A DNA stretch of 64,000 bases from Rhizophagus irregularis (lineage: Eukaryota; Glomeromycota; Glomeromycetes; Glomerales; Glomeraceae), in NCBI RefSeq assembly GCF_026210795.1, contig NC_089446.1, positions 2,447,001-2,511,000 of the forward strand. The letters are read 5' to 3'. Each line of letters opens with the position of its first letter. The stretch's first letter is position 1. Of the stretch, positions 35,201 to 45,430 are shown piece after piece. The notes under the pieces were generated by a model. The model was not told where the DNA came from, did no database searches, and saw only the letters and a list, made by a program, of their open reading frames with translations. A program made the position numbers and the translations under genes.

Positions 35201-35279
35201 GTCTATACATGGTGTCGTTCACATAGTACCCCGATTTGATAAACAAAATGAATATTTCGTAAATAAATATATTTTTTAG
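32253..35279 (+). pseudogene. KDZ-superfamily (Plavaka-like) transposase, seven exons, inactivated
   Basis: Exons 32253-32447, 32570-33055, 33128-33735, 33808-34216, 34286-34522, 34592-34990 and 35053-35279, with GT-AG introns and matching phases. The N-terminus is a zinc finger: CPLC, FSQRFAYTQHAQKC. The catalytic core follows: YSDATTTDTLGKSQLHPIYI then SLGN, LLGYLPILEA, CHSC, VPDRMHHLDLGLFRYQ (second acidic residue), and YTTETYESLHKYFVKIPYRI (candidate third acidic residue). The C-terminus has ALIQWYDFKSKRNPYLYGC. Lesions are TGA at 32280, TAG at 33173, TGA at 34373 and a frameshift near 35160. The expected length of about 850 residues is complete, so this was the autonomous transposase. 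The Plavaka assignment is from motif memory. Confidence 0.8.
32449..32536 (+). repeat. 44-bp tandem duplication inside transposase intron 1
   Basis: Two identical copies beginning TAATTATGTTATTCCAGA, starting at 32449 and 32493, doubling most of the intron without touching the splice sites. Confidence 0.9.
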
Positions 35280-35384
35280 TCACTTGATATAGGAGTTTTG
35301 ATTTATTTTAATAAAATTATATCCTTAAAGAATTTATGGTCACGTTTCCCATATCATAAATAAAATGCAGATTTATTTATTTAA

Positions 35385-35960
35385 TTATTAACAACACGGG
35401 TGTGATATAAATAAATCGTGACTGAAATTTGTGTTCAATTTGTGTTCAATTTGTGTTGATAATTCTGGTAAAAAATTATTAATTTTAGCCAAATTTCGTT
35501 AAATTTGTTAAATTTGTGTTGAGTTTGTGTTGAATTTGTGTTGCGTAATTTTTTATTTATCACAAGGGGATGATATTTAGTAATTGCATGTATAACGTAC
35601 AAGATTTTTTTTTATGATTTTTTTAAGAAATGTATGCAAAATATTTAATCAGAATATAATTGTTTTATTTTTAAATATGATATATTGATGATTTTTTTTA
35701 AAAAAAAAATTGATTTTTTTAAAATTCAATAGAATGTGCTAATAATAAATTGGTTTATTTTTAAATATAATATATTGATATTTATATTTAAATAACCAAA
35801 ACATGTACATGATTTTTAATTATTTTTAATTGAAATCAAACTAAGATTTTTTTTTAAAAAAAAATTAAAATAAATTAAGTGATTTATATTTATATTTAGA
35901 ATCATGATATTTATATTTAGATAATCCATATCCGCATGAGATTTAATTAATATGTTTAAT
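35385..35960 (-). repeat. Inner inverted repeat, right arm
   Basis: Inverse of the left arm at 29341-29660. The core (35387-35595) is well conserved; from 35600 to 35960 the match is broken by A/T-rich insertions, including two diverged copies of a TTTATTTTTAAATATxATATATT stretch. Confidence 0.8.
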
Positions 35961-36118
35961 GATGAAAAGTCTAATAAATTAAATTTTAATTGAAACGAGA
36001 AATAAAATCAAACCAAAGAGGTATTGTTCAAATTTTATTTAAAGTGACATTTTACGACTTTCTTTCAAATTTTTACTCATCCCAAAATCAAATTATAAAA
36101 ATCAAATCTAATCTAATA

Positions 36119-36741
36119 ATGCCTCGCCACACACGTCGTCATTCCCACTATAACGTCCATTGGAACTGGGCTATGATGGACGAACTTGTTGACATACGCG
36201 AGACAGAAACCGCGCCTATCACAATATTAATGGTAGAAGCCGCCAAGATTTTTGGAACTCTGTTGCCAATAGGTTTATATAACTAATATCTATAATTTCT
36301 TTAAGAAAGAATTTAAATTCAAATTAACCAATCCATTTAATTGAATCAGAATAAATAGAATATTTCGAACGAGGGTTTCCGGGTAACAGTGCAGCCAAAG
36401 TGGAGGAACCTCGTCAGGGATTACCATGTAAGTAAATAAATAAAATTACATTCATATAAATTAAATGTATTTACCGAATATTCAAACTGATTTTGATATT
36501 TAGAACTATGTCCTTTATCGTAATGGTAACCCTGGGCGGCGGCTGTGAACGCGTACTGGCGCAAGATATTATCGCGAATTTAGAACGAGATTTTGGGAAA
36601 GGCCGGGTAATTATACTATAATAAAATTTATAATTAATATTTACGTTCATGTTTTAAATTTGATAAATTTGATCAATTTTAGTTACGCGTGATGATTGTA
36701 GGGCAAGGAGAAACTTACCTACGTATCGTAGAAGAAGATAA
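36119..36741 (+). pseudogene. Small basic gene in the right arm, Myb/trihelix-like
   Basis: Probable exons are 36119-36272, 36350-36425, 36504-36606 and 36683-36741. Exon 1 reads MPRHTRRHSHYNVHWNWAMM then DELVDIRE and ILMVEAAKIFGT, a Trp-spaced helix pattern like Myb/SANT or trihelix DNA-binding domains. Exon 2 has VQPKWRNLVRDYH but only in a shifted frame. Exons 3-4 give NYVLYRNGNP, a TGA at 36545-36547, TRTGARYYREFRTRFWERP and a terminal RNLPTYRRRR. It is more GC-rich than its surroundings. It lies between the inner repeat and the terminal array, so it moved with the element. The DNA-binding role is inferred. Confidence 0.55.
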
Positions 36742-36764
36742 TTATTTTTATTTTTTTATTATTT

Positions 36765-36895
36765 ATTAAATGAGTAGCTAGGCCCAGTCCGTACCAAATA
36801 TCGGCTGGAGACTCACGTTTTTTTGGGCTGTGACTGATACTGACGTCCACGCCGTACAGCCTGGGTACTATTTTATAAAATAGTAGCGAACAAGT
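36765..36895. repeat. GC-richer dispersed repeat
   Basis: The segment includes GGCCCAGTCCGTACC, GGCTGGAGACTCACG and GACGTCCACGCCGTACAGCC, closing with a TACTATTTTATAAAATAGTA palindrome. On the minus strand it translates as RLYGVDVSISHSPKKRESPA, a phrase I associate with many short repetitive Rhizophagus proteins. It may be a SINE or MITE; no ends were defined. Confidence 0.5.
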
Positions 36896-37109
36896 ATCAA
36901 ATGTGTATTTTTTTATTAAGTTATAATAAAAATTAGAATTTACTTTAATTTTTAACATAAAAATTGTAAATAATAAAAAATTCGTAAATAAAAATAAATT
37001 TGCTTTCTCAAACTTAAAAAAAAAGGTGTTTATATAAAAGAAAAGGTGTTTATATTATTTTTGATTATTCAATAGTATCACATACCCCTTGTATACGTTC
37101 TACTGCATA

Positions 37110-37737
37110 TGCAGTTTACAATCTCATAAATTTTCGAAATATTTCAACCGTAATATTACGCAGGTTTACAGTTTTGTAAATTTTCGAAATATTTTAACCG
37201 TAATATTACGCAGGTTTACAGTTTTGTAAATTTTCGAAATATTTCAACCGTAATATTACGCAGGTTTACAGTTTTGTAAATTTTCGAAATATTTCAACCG
37301 TAATATTACGCAGGTTTACAGTTTTGTAAATTTTCGAAATATTTCAACCGTAATATTACGCAGGTTTACAGTTTTGTAAATTTTCGAAATATTTCAACCG
37401 TAATATTACGCAGGTTTACAGTTTCGTAAATTTTTGAAATATTTCAACCGTAATATTATGCAGGTTTACAGTTTCGTAAATTTTCGAAATATTTCAACCA
37501 TAATATTACGCAGGTTTACAGTTTCGTAAATTTGCAGAATATTTTGACCGTAATATTGCATAAATCTTACGATATTGAAAACTTACGTAATATTTTAACC
37601 GTAATATCACATAAATCTTACGAAATTGTAAGCTTGAGTAATATTTTGAAATTTTTCGAAATATTATGCCATAAACTTTTGTAAACTTACAAAATCGTAA
37701 ACTTACGCAATTTTTCGCGCTATAAAATTTCCTGATG
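37110..37737 (-). repeat. 50-bp tandem array and right terminal repeat of the Plavaka-like element
   Basis: About eight to nine copies of a 50-bp unit (CAGGTTTACAGTTTTGTAAA, then TTTTCGAAATATTTCAACCG and TAATATTACG) run from about 37110 to 37556. They then decay into related motifs up to the terminus. Sequence identity falls towards the terminal end. Confidence 0.9.
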
Positions 37738-37923
37738 TTGTTAATTTCACAGATCGGTGGATATGATATTATTTTTAACTTTTAAATTTAATAAAAGGGT
37801 TTTATTTTTTATTATATTTATTTACAATATATTGCATCTTTATATAAAAGTCAAAAACAGCAATTTAATTCTTTTTTAATATATTAAGTAAATTGTAAAA
37901 TGTAAAGTAAATATATATATATA

Positions 37924-38882
37924 CAGTCAACTCTTTTTATAGTCACACATTTGGGACAGTCCATATTTGGTGATTATAAAGAAATGTGACTATATAAAAA
38001 ATTTCTTATATTAGTATATCATAATTCCGGCCAAAAATTAACATAATTTTGGTCAAATTATACTCAAAACTTTATTGTATTGTAACTCCGCCAATATTAA
38101 TCGTAGAGAGATGATCTTACCGCCATTCGATTCGTCTCGATGAGACGGTTCTAATGGTATAAAATACATCGAAATCCAATCACTAGATTAATTTCCGAAA
38201 TTAAAAAATATTAATGGTTTTTGTGTAATAACTCTGCCAATATTGATCCTAGAGAGACAATCTTACTACCATTCGATTCGTCTTGATGCGACAAATCTAA
38301 TGGTATAAAATACATCGAAATCCAATCACTAAATCAATTTCCGAAATTAAAAAATATTAAATAGTTTTTAAGTGGTAACTCCCGTCAATACGATCCATGG
38401 TAGATGAGCTTACCACCATTCGATTCGTCTTGATGAGGCGATTCTACCGAGCTATTAATCGTCTTTTTACAATCACTAGGTACTGAGAAATTTAGTAAAA
38501 TGTTAAACGGCGCAGTAAATGTAAATCAAGAAATATAATAATGCCAATGCTTACCGTTTTGTTGAATAACTCATCAGCCAGTGATTGTAAAAGGATAAAA
38601 CTACTACCATTTGATTCATCTCAGTGAGACGATTCTAACAAGCTATGGTACATCTTTGTACAATTATTAGATGCCAAGTTATTTAATATATTCTTTATAT
38701 AACTGTGATTATAAACGGTTTTTTTTAATATAAGATTTTTGAGGATAGGTGTGATAGTGACTATAGATAGATTGTAACTATATAGGATAGATTTTAATAA
38801 TAAAGTGTTTTGAACATTCGACTAGTATGACTATATAGTAGAATGTGACTATAACAGGAGTAACTATAAAAGGAGTTGACTG
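37924..38882. mobile_element. 959-bp pogo/Tc1-type element with four internal modules
   Basis: The ends are CAGTCAACTCTTTTTATAGT and the inverse of CAGTCAACTCCTTTTATAGT, flanked by TA. Four diverged direct copies of a module of about 145-195 bp start at about 38081, 38227, 38370 and 38565. They open with AACTC and contain CCATTCGATTCGTC and CCAATCACTA-type phrases. No coding frame is present, so the element is non-autonomous. Confidence 0.85.
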
Positions 38883-38884
38883 TA

Positions 38885-40643
38885 TATAATATATAATTTT
38901 AAAAGCAATATAATATATATATATAAATTTACATAAATAATGTGAAAAAAATAGAAAATTAAAAAATTTAGCAAAAATCAGAAAAGGTTAGCATATTTAT
39001 TATATAAAAAATCTCAAAAAAAGAAAAAGCAATATATCACATATAAAAAATTATTAAGTCTTTAATAAATAATATTATTTTTTAATTAATAATATATTAG
39101 TTTATATTATTTCAATTATATTAAATAAATTCAAGTCAAATTAAATAATATAAATATAAAATTTCTTTTATAAATGAATTTATTTTTTATTTTAAGTGAA
39201 ATTTGATATTTTTTATGTTCAAGTTATAAATTATTTTAAATAGAGTGAATTTATTCCTCATCTTAGATGAAATTCTATATTTCATTTTCAAGTTATAAAC
39301 TGTTAAAAATATCAAAAATGGTATTTATAACTTTTCTTATTAAAGTATTAAATAAATTTGTAAAATAGACAAAATTACTTACAAATTTTAATTTTAAAGA
39401 TTATACAAAACTTATATTAAATTTTTTTTTTGAAAAAATTATATTGTTTTTTTTTTTGGAAATGATTAGTAAATAATTGGTATAACATTATTTTTATATA
39501 TTAAATCTAAGAGTAAAAAATTATCTAAATGAAAAATAAATTTTTTTTTTAAATATATTAAAAATAATATTTATAACTTTTTTTTAAGATATTAAGTAAA
39601 TTTGTAAAGTAAGTAAAATTACTTGTAAATTATAATTTTAAAAGTTATATAAGTTTATATTAGATTTATTCTAATAGATTAATAGTATTAATACAAATAG
39701 ATAATACAATATGCATAATTTATTAAGTTAACATAATATTAGTTGCCTTTTTAAAAATAGTAAAATTTCTTTAAATTTATATTTAAATTATCATATAATA
39801 TTAAAAATGAAATATATAGTTAGACTTTTCAATATAAAAGTAAATTATATATTAAAACTAAAATTAAATAGATACAATTAAAGATTATATTCAAAGATTT
39901 TTAATATTTTTAATAAGATTTAGAATCTTTATCAATTAAATTTATTTACCAATTATACTAATACTTAATTACCTTATTATTTTTTTTGGAACTTAAATTT
40001 ATAGCTTATTAGAAACATTTGTTGGTTGAACAAGTATTTTAGAAGTTAATGTTTATAATTACATAAAAAAATAAAAAAAGAAACTTAAATTTATTAGTAA
40101 AAAAAAACTATTTTTTTTTACTAAAAATTACATTATTTTTTTTTAAAAAATAATTAGTAAAATAATCTGTATAATATTTATTATTCAAAAAAAATGAAAA
40201 ATTACTTGAACAAAAAATAAAATTTTCAGTTTTTTGATTTTAACTTTATATAAATAAAATATAGAGTATTGCTAATCTTAACTGGGAAAATAATTCCTCC
40301 TCCCCTTAAAAATTTAAAAAAAATAAACTTTTTTTATGAAATATATAAAATAAATATAATTGGATATTAATCGCATAAAAATTTAGCAATTCTTGGTTTT
40401 AAAAAGAATTTTTATCATGAAAAATACAATTTAACTATAAAATCAAAATTATGTATTTTTCTCAAAAACCATCTGAACAACTACCTTTTTTAATTTAATA
40501 AAACCTTTTCTTCTCATAAATTTACATATAATTTTATTTTTAGATTACTATGCAAGTCAATATTTTAATTAAAAATTGAAATAAAGGGAGAGGGGAGGAA
40601 AATTCCTTCAGGTTAAGTTTAGTAATTCTCTAAAATATATATA
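38885..40643. other. AT-rich intergenic region, no gene
   Basis: Only A/T-rich DNA with two similar stretches containing TTTTAAAGATTATA and TTTTAAAAGTTATATAA near 39400 and 39650. No open frame of note. Confidence 0.55.
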
Positions 40644-40652
40644 TTATTTAAA

Positions 40653-40957
40653 GGAATATGTTTTTTTTCGCACCTGCGATATGTCGCATCTCCCTTTTTT
40701 GGTAATTTTTATATATTAATTATGTCGATCATTTTTATCACATGACTTCATTAAGATTTCCCATTTTTTAAAAAATCCTTGCATGAGATCTTATACACTT
40801 ACTATGTACTATAAGAAACCTTATACTATACATATTTTTGACCGTTCTACAAGTTTTCTTAATATATCAAAAAGGATTTAGAATGTCATTTTTGACTTTT
40901 ATATGTAACATATTATAGGGATGCGACATAACGCAGGTGCGATAAAAAACAAAACCC
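40653..40957. mobile_element. 305-bp MITE with 9-bp target duplication (MULE-type)
   Basis: The left end GGAATATGTTTTTT and the right end, the inverse of GGGTTTTGTTTTTT, are followed on both arms by TCGCACCTGCG and TATGTCGCATC. TTATTTAAA flanks both ends (40644-40652 and 40958-40966). A 9-bp duplication points to Mutator-like mobilisation, consistent with the MULE relics in this window. Confidence 0.85.
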
Positions 40958-40966
40958 TTATTTAAA

Positions 40967-42354
40967 TTATTTTAATTATTACAAATTTCAAATTTAATTA
41001 TAATATTTCAAATTATTTTAGCATTTTATATAGTAAATTATACATAAATTAAATGATAAATTATAGCATTTCAAATTATAATTATAATATAAAATATATA
41101 TATATATATTCTTTTTTTTAGCTACAGTACATTTGAATTTTATTAAATAATAAATTTTACAATATAAAAGAGATATAATAAAAGAAAAAGAAATCTAATA
41201 TTTGTAAAAATTGAACTACCCATTGATTTATAACTGAACAGTCATGTATGTACTATCAAAGAAAACTTTGGACTGGTAAAGTAAGTTTAATATGTAATTG
41301 ACCTTTCTTAAAGAGAGTTTTCTTTTTCAGATCTATATCTAAGTGCTCCTAAAACTTATTATAATTGCAACATAAAATCTGAGACCTTTATGTAAAAAAA
41401 AAGAAAAAAAAAAGTAACAAAATAAAAGTCAAGGTAAAAAATAATAAAGTAAAAAAAGGGGTTAGTAAAGAATTTGAGGTAAGTAACCACTATAGTATCC
41501 TATTTATCCTGCTTATAGCTTATCTTAGTTTGCCCAATCATTCTGTCAGTTGGCAAATCTACTTAGTAGATTTCTAATTTTTACTAATAACATTAGCTTA
41601 AAAGTACTATAAAGATTTTTTTTCATAATTTTTAGTATTTTTAAGTTTGTCATTTATTAAAAGACTTTCCCTTCTGCTTCTTATTTTCTAAATCATTTAA
41701 TGCTACTTTTAAATTTACTTCTTAGTTCTGCTTATAAGATGAACTATGATTCTTTAATGACATACATGATCAGTTCAAGGTAGACACAAAATATCTTATC
41801 TATACATATTTAAATTTTTCAAAATTAAATTCCATATTGGTAACTTTCAGTTATCCAAATCTGCTTAAAAATTATAATATATATTAATTAATTTGAAGTG
41901 TCCTTTTTTTTTAAATAATCTTGAAAGCTTTACATTTATCTAGTGAAAGAAGACAATAAATGGCAAGATTATCAGCAAAATAAATAATTTGATTTGAAAA
42001 TATTTTTTAAGACTGCTTGAAATTTTTCATGCTTTTTGTATTATTTCAGATCCTAAACTGCTAAAAACCATCATATAGGCAAACTTCTAAGAGTAGCAGT
42101 TCAAATTTCTTTATTTTATTGATTCAAAACCATTTATTAAAATTAATGGATATTGTAAGTATCAGATATTTCTTTTGCATCTTGAACTTCATAGCCAAAA
42201 CATTATCTTAAGCTTTAAGGTAATTAAATATCTTTATCTGAGTCCATTTGAAAGAAATATTATATATAATTATTTTCTGAATATTATCCTTAAATATAAA
42301 CTCATATTCAGTTATAATTATAAAAATCATTTTTTCTGATGCATATTATTAATT
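40967..42354. other. Intergenic region, no supported gene
   Basis: A/T-rich sequence with a few less biased stretches (41480-41800), no continuous coding frame on either strand. Confidence 0.45.
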
Positions 42355-42690
42355 TTTTTTAGACTTTCTAGACTTTTTTCTATTACTATTAGGATTTTTT
42401 GAAGTAGTATTAGTATTTGATTTTTTATATCCAATAAAAGTAGATAAACTAAACTGACTATTGTCAGGCGTTTTTTTCACAATATTGGCAAATATTATCA
42501 TATAGTTCTTTTCTCTTGAGGTAAATGGTATAGCTTTAGTATTTAGAGGTTTTGTTTATGTATCAACAATTATGTCTTCTGATTGGTATACAGTATTTTT
42601 AAAAATTTCTAAATCAGCATTAAATGACTTCTAAGGTAACCTTTTTATTAGATGATTTTATTGATATGTTAAAGTCAAATGACTTTTTTT
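42355..42690 (-). pseudogene. Possible decayed repetitive-protein fragment
   Basis: On the minus strand, NADLEIFKNTVYQSEDIIVD, a TAA, KPLNTKAIPFTSREKNYMII and FANIVKKTPDNSQFSLSTFI are followed by a Lys/Ser/Asn-rich tail ending SRKSKKN at a stop. The tail of basic low-complexity residues and a decent open reading suggest former coding. I do not recognise the family. Upstream, at about 43320-43410, EAVQLFVDRKFTDQVE in a related orientation may belong to the same relic. Confidence 0.3.
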
Positions 42691-44737
42691 CAAATTCCAA
42701 AAAGATTACTCATAATCACTCCAAAAATTTGTTTAAAAGTTGCTATTTTGTAGCCAAATTTGCTTGCAATTTTGTTTTTTAATTAAAGATACTTTTAAAT
42801 ATCTTAAAATATTTTATTATAACAAATAGTAGCTAAATTTTTCAAATTAGAATATTTTTTTATCTATTAACCCTAAAAATATAAAATTATCACTATTTAA
42901 TGCGTTTTAATGAAAAGAATCTGATAGAAATAAAATTATTCTTTTACAAATATTATATAATAGAATAATTTATAAAATCTAAAAATTTATAAATTGATAT
43001 AACTTTTTATCTATCATTTTTAGAGTTATGATTTTATTATTATTAAATATGCCTTAATAAGAAGAATCTATAAACAAATATAATTTCATCTTTTTATAAT
43101 CACTAGATCTTAAGATATTTTAAAAATTCAAAAATTTTTAAAATTAATTTTAATCTCTACAGTTTAAGGGATAATATATATGAAGTTCTTATATGTTTCA
43201 TTATCAACTAATCCTAAATATATTCATTCATCTTTAAATTAATTATAAAAGGTATTATTAATAAAAAGGTCATGTGTATCAGATTTCAAAAGACTTTAAA
43301 GTGTTTAAAATATCTTTATAGCACTACTTTTACAAAGATTTTTGAAAACCTACTCTACTTGATCAGTGAACTTTCTATCTACAAATAGCTGTACAGCTTC
43401 TTGAATTTTTTTTAAGCTTATATAAATATTGTTATTATGCCATAATTTAAAAAAAAATAAAAATTTTTTCTTTTCAAAAAAAATAGTCTATGCGATTATT
43501 AGAAAAAATTCATCTTACAAAATAATTTAAATATATATTACAAATATTTTTTTTTTTAAAATTAGGTTAATATATAATAATATATAAGATAATATTGTAA
43601 AAAAATTTGCAAATTATATTATTTATAATATTTTTTAATATTAAATTAAATAATTAATTATATATAAAAAAATTTAAAAGTAGAAATAATTTATTTAAAA
43701 AAATTATTTTTAAGAAAAATGCAAAATTTTAACTTTTTAATTTTTTTTTACTTTACTAAAATTTTTTTTCAAAATTTTTATTATGATTAACATTAAATTA
43801 ATACTACTTTATTATTCAAATTTAAATTTATAATTGATATTGTTTAATTTTATTTAAAATTATAAACTGGAATTTTAAATTCTGACTAAATTATAATTTT
43901 TGGTTAAAACAGGATTCTGCTTACTTATATAAAGATTACTGTAAAAAATTGGCCCTTTACTAATATTTTTACCTTACTTTTTTCATAAATTCTATTTATA
44001 GTTAATTAGCTAAAAAGGAAAAAATCATAACAATGTAATATAAAATTTTTTATAATAAAATCTGCAAATAATTTTATATATGATAATTTTTATCTTAAGC
44101 CTGAGGGTGCCCTATCTTATAAGTAAGTGAAATTCTGTTAGAACCTTTAATAAAATTAAGTAGTAATAATTATCAGTAATAATATTATTACTATAATGCT
44201 AAAAGTTTATATGTGATTTTATTTTAATTTTTTAAGCTGATTCTATATCATGTGATCCAGAATTCAGTTAATAATTATATAAAGTATTAATAAAATGTGA
44301 TTTTTGAAAATTTTTTATTACAAAAAAGATAAAACATAAGAAAAAGTAAATTTTAGCAATAAAATCAACAACTATTATTTTATAAAAGTCATACATTGAT
44401 AAAAAATTTTTTAAAAATATTACATTTGATTTATATTATAATAATTTAAGCTGGTATTATCACAATAATACATGAAGTTAACCCAAATTATCATAAGTTC
44501 TAACTAACATACTTTGTTTCAAATTATATGAAATCATACAATTTCAAATGTTTATAACTTTTTATATAAATCTTTTTTTAAAAATTTGATCAGTAATTTA
44601 ATAGAGTTTACTTTAAAAAAATAAAATTACCATATATCGCAGGCTATAGTAATCCCTATATATAGTATCCTTTTTGAAAATTTCATAGAATTGTATAGTA
44701 CTTAGAAGAGTATTTTACATTTATCTTGTGGTCCAGT
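42691..44737. other. AT-rich intergenic region
   Basis: No supported gene. Simple A/T runs dominate 43430-43900. Confidence 0.5.
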
Positions 44738-44926
44738 GATCAGATTTATCGCCATTTTCAAAATGATGTATGCAGTTAAATTTGAATAAAAAAAAAGAAA
44801 ACTGTAAACTGGACGAAAATTGGATGTAATATAAACAAAAAATAGATGAAAACTGCAAATATTGGTATTCAAATATATAATCACAAATAAACTGCATACA
44901 CCATTTTGAAAACGATGATAAACTAT
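44738..44926. mobile_element. ~190-bp inverted-repeat element
   Basis: GATCAGATTTATC, CATTTTCAAAATG and TGTATGCAGTT on the left are mirrored by the inverse of the right arm (44887-44926), with two or three mismatches. Ends and target duplication are unclear. The minus-strand frame at 44702-44992 only reads through the two arms. Confidence 0.6.
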
Positions 44927-44992
44927 CTTTTTTTGTTTGGTAGCTCTTATTGAGCTCTTTAAAATAAAAAAAAAACCACTTAAATTATTCAC

Positions 44993-45264
44993 AAAAAATG
45001 AAATTTTTAAGTTTTATTTAGTACCTGAGTGTACAGATACTCAGAATATTATGGCCTGAAATATACAGTACCAGTTTATTTTTTTTTAATTGTATTTTTT
45101 TAAGATGTAATTCATCTAAAAATTACAGAAAATTACTATATAAATTCAAAAAAAAAATTAAAACCAAAAAAAGGCATTAGATTTTAATAACCCTTTTTCA
45201 AGTTTATAGTTTTTGATGCATTTTTTAAAACAAAAAAAAAGATATTAAAAATTGGACTGGTATA
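44993..45264. other. Left part of a possible Tc1/mariner-like non-coding relic
   Basis: A/T-rich DNA between the TACAGTACCAGT near 45060 and the MITE at 45274. The sequence after the MITE ends at about 45706 with GGTGGTCCAATACTTTTGGC then AGTTGTA, which resembles a Tc1/mariner terminus. No matching left end could be fixed. Confidence 0.3.
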
Positions 45265-45273
45265 TTATAATAT

Positions 45274-45421
45274 GAGTATCCTTAACTTACACATCATATG
45301 TATGATATTAACGTACATACTGGCCAGAAGTTAAGTTTAACATTATTATGTGTATAACTCCCAATTTTGGGCTAGTGCATATGTTAATATCATATACATG
45401 ATGTGTACGTTAAGGAACCTC
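45274..45421. mobile_element. 148-bp palindromic MITE with perfect 9-bp target duplication
   Basis: GAGTATCCTTAAC at the left and the inverse of GAGGTTCCTTAAC at the right open arms of about 60 bp that are nearly complementary. TTATAATAT flanks both sides (45265-45273 and 45422-45430). The 9-bp duplication suggests mobilisation by a Mutator-like transposase. Confidence 0.85.
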
Positions 45422-45430
45422 TTATAATAT

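Larger units (their letters stand above)
28087..37737. mobile_element. 9.65-kb KDZ/Plavaka-like DNA transposon (relict autonomous)
   Basis: The left end CATCAGGAAATTATATAGTG and the right end, the inverse of CATCAGGAAATTTTATAGCG, continue as matching arms with GCGAAAA and TTxCGxAAGTTTAC. The flanks TTTT and TTGT may be a mutated 4-bp duplication. Inside are subterminal arrays on both sides, a second inverted block at 29341-29660 against 35385-35960, a transposase gene (plus strand), a divergent accessory gene (minus strand) and a small basic gene in the right arm. The insertion point in element X confirms the boundaries. All three genes carry stops, so it is dead but recent enough for exon structure to be read. 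Confidence 0.85.

Noticed and set aside
37110-37556. Regular 50-bp repeats considered as a CRISPR array
   Set aside because: The units are fully tandem without unique spacers, the context is eukaryotic and the array sits at a transposon end.
28087-37737. Assignment to a viral or Maverick-type element because of size and several genes
   Set aside because: No polymerase, integrase, packaging ATPase or capsid-like frame was seen; the transposase motifs and termini fit a cut-and-paste DNA transposon.
44702-44992. 96-codon minus-strand frame as a membrane protein
   Set aside because: It spans both arms of an inverted repeat and has no family pattern.
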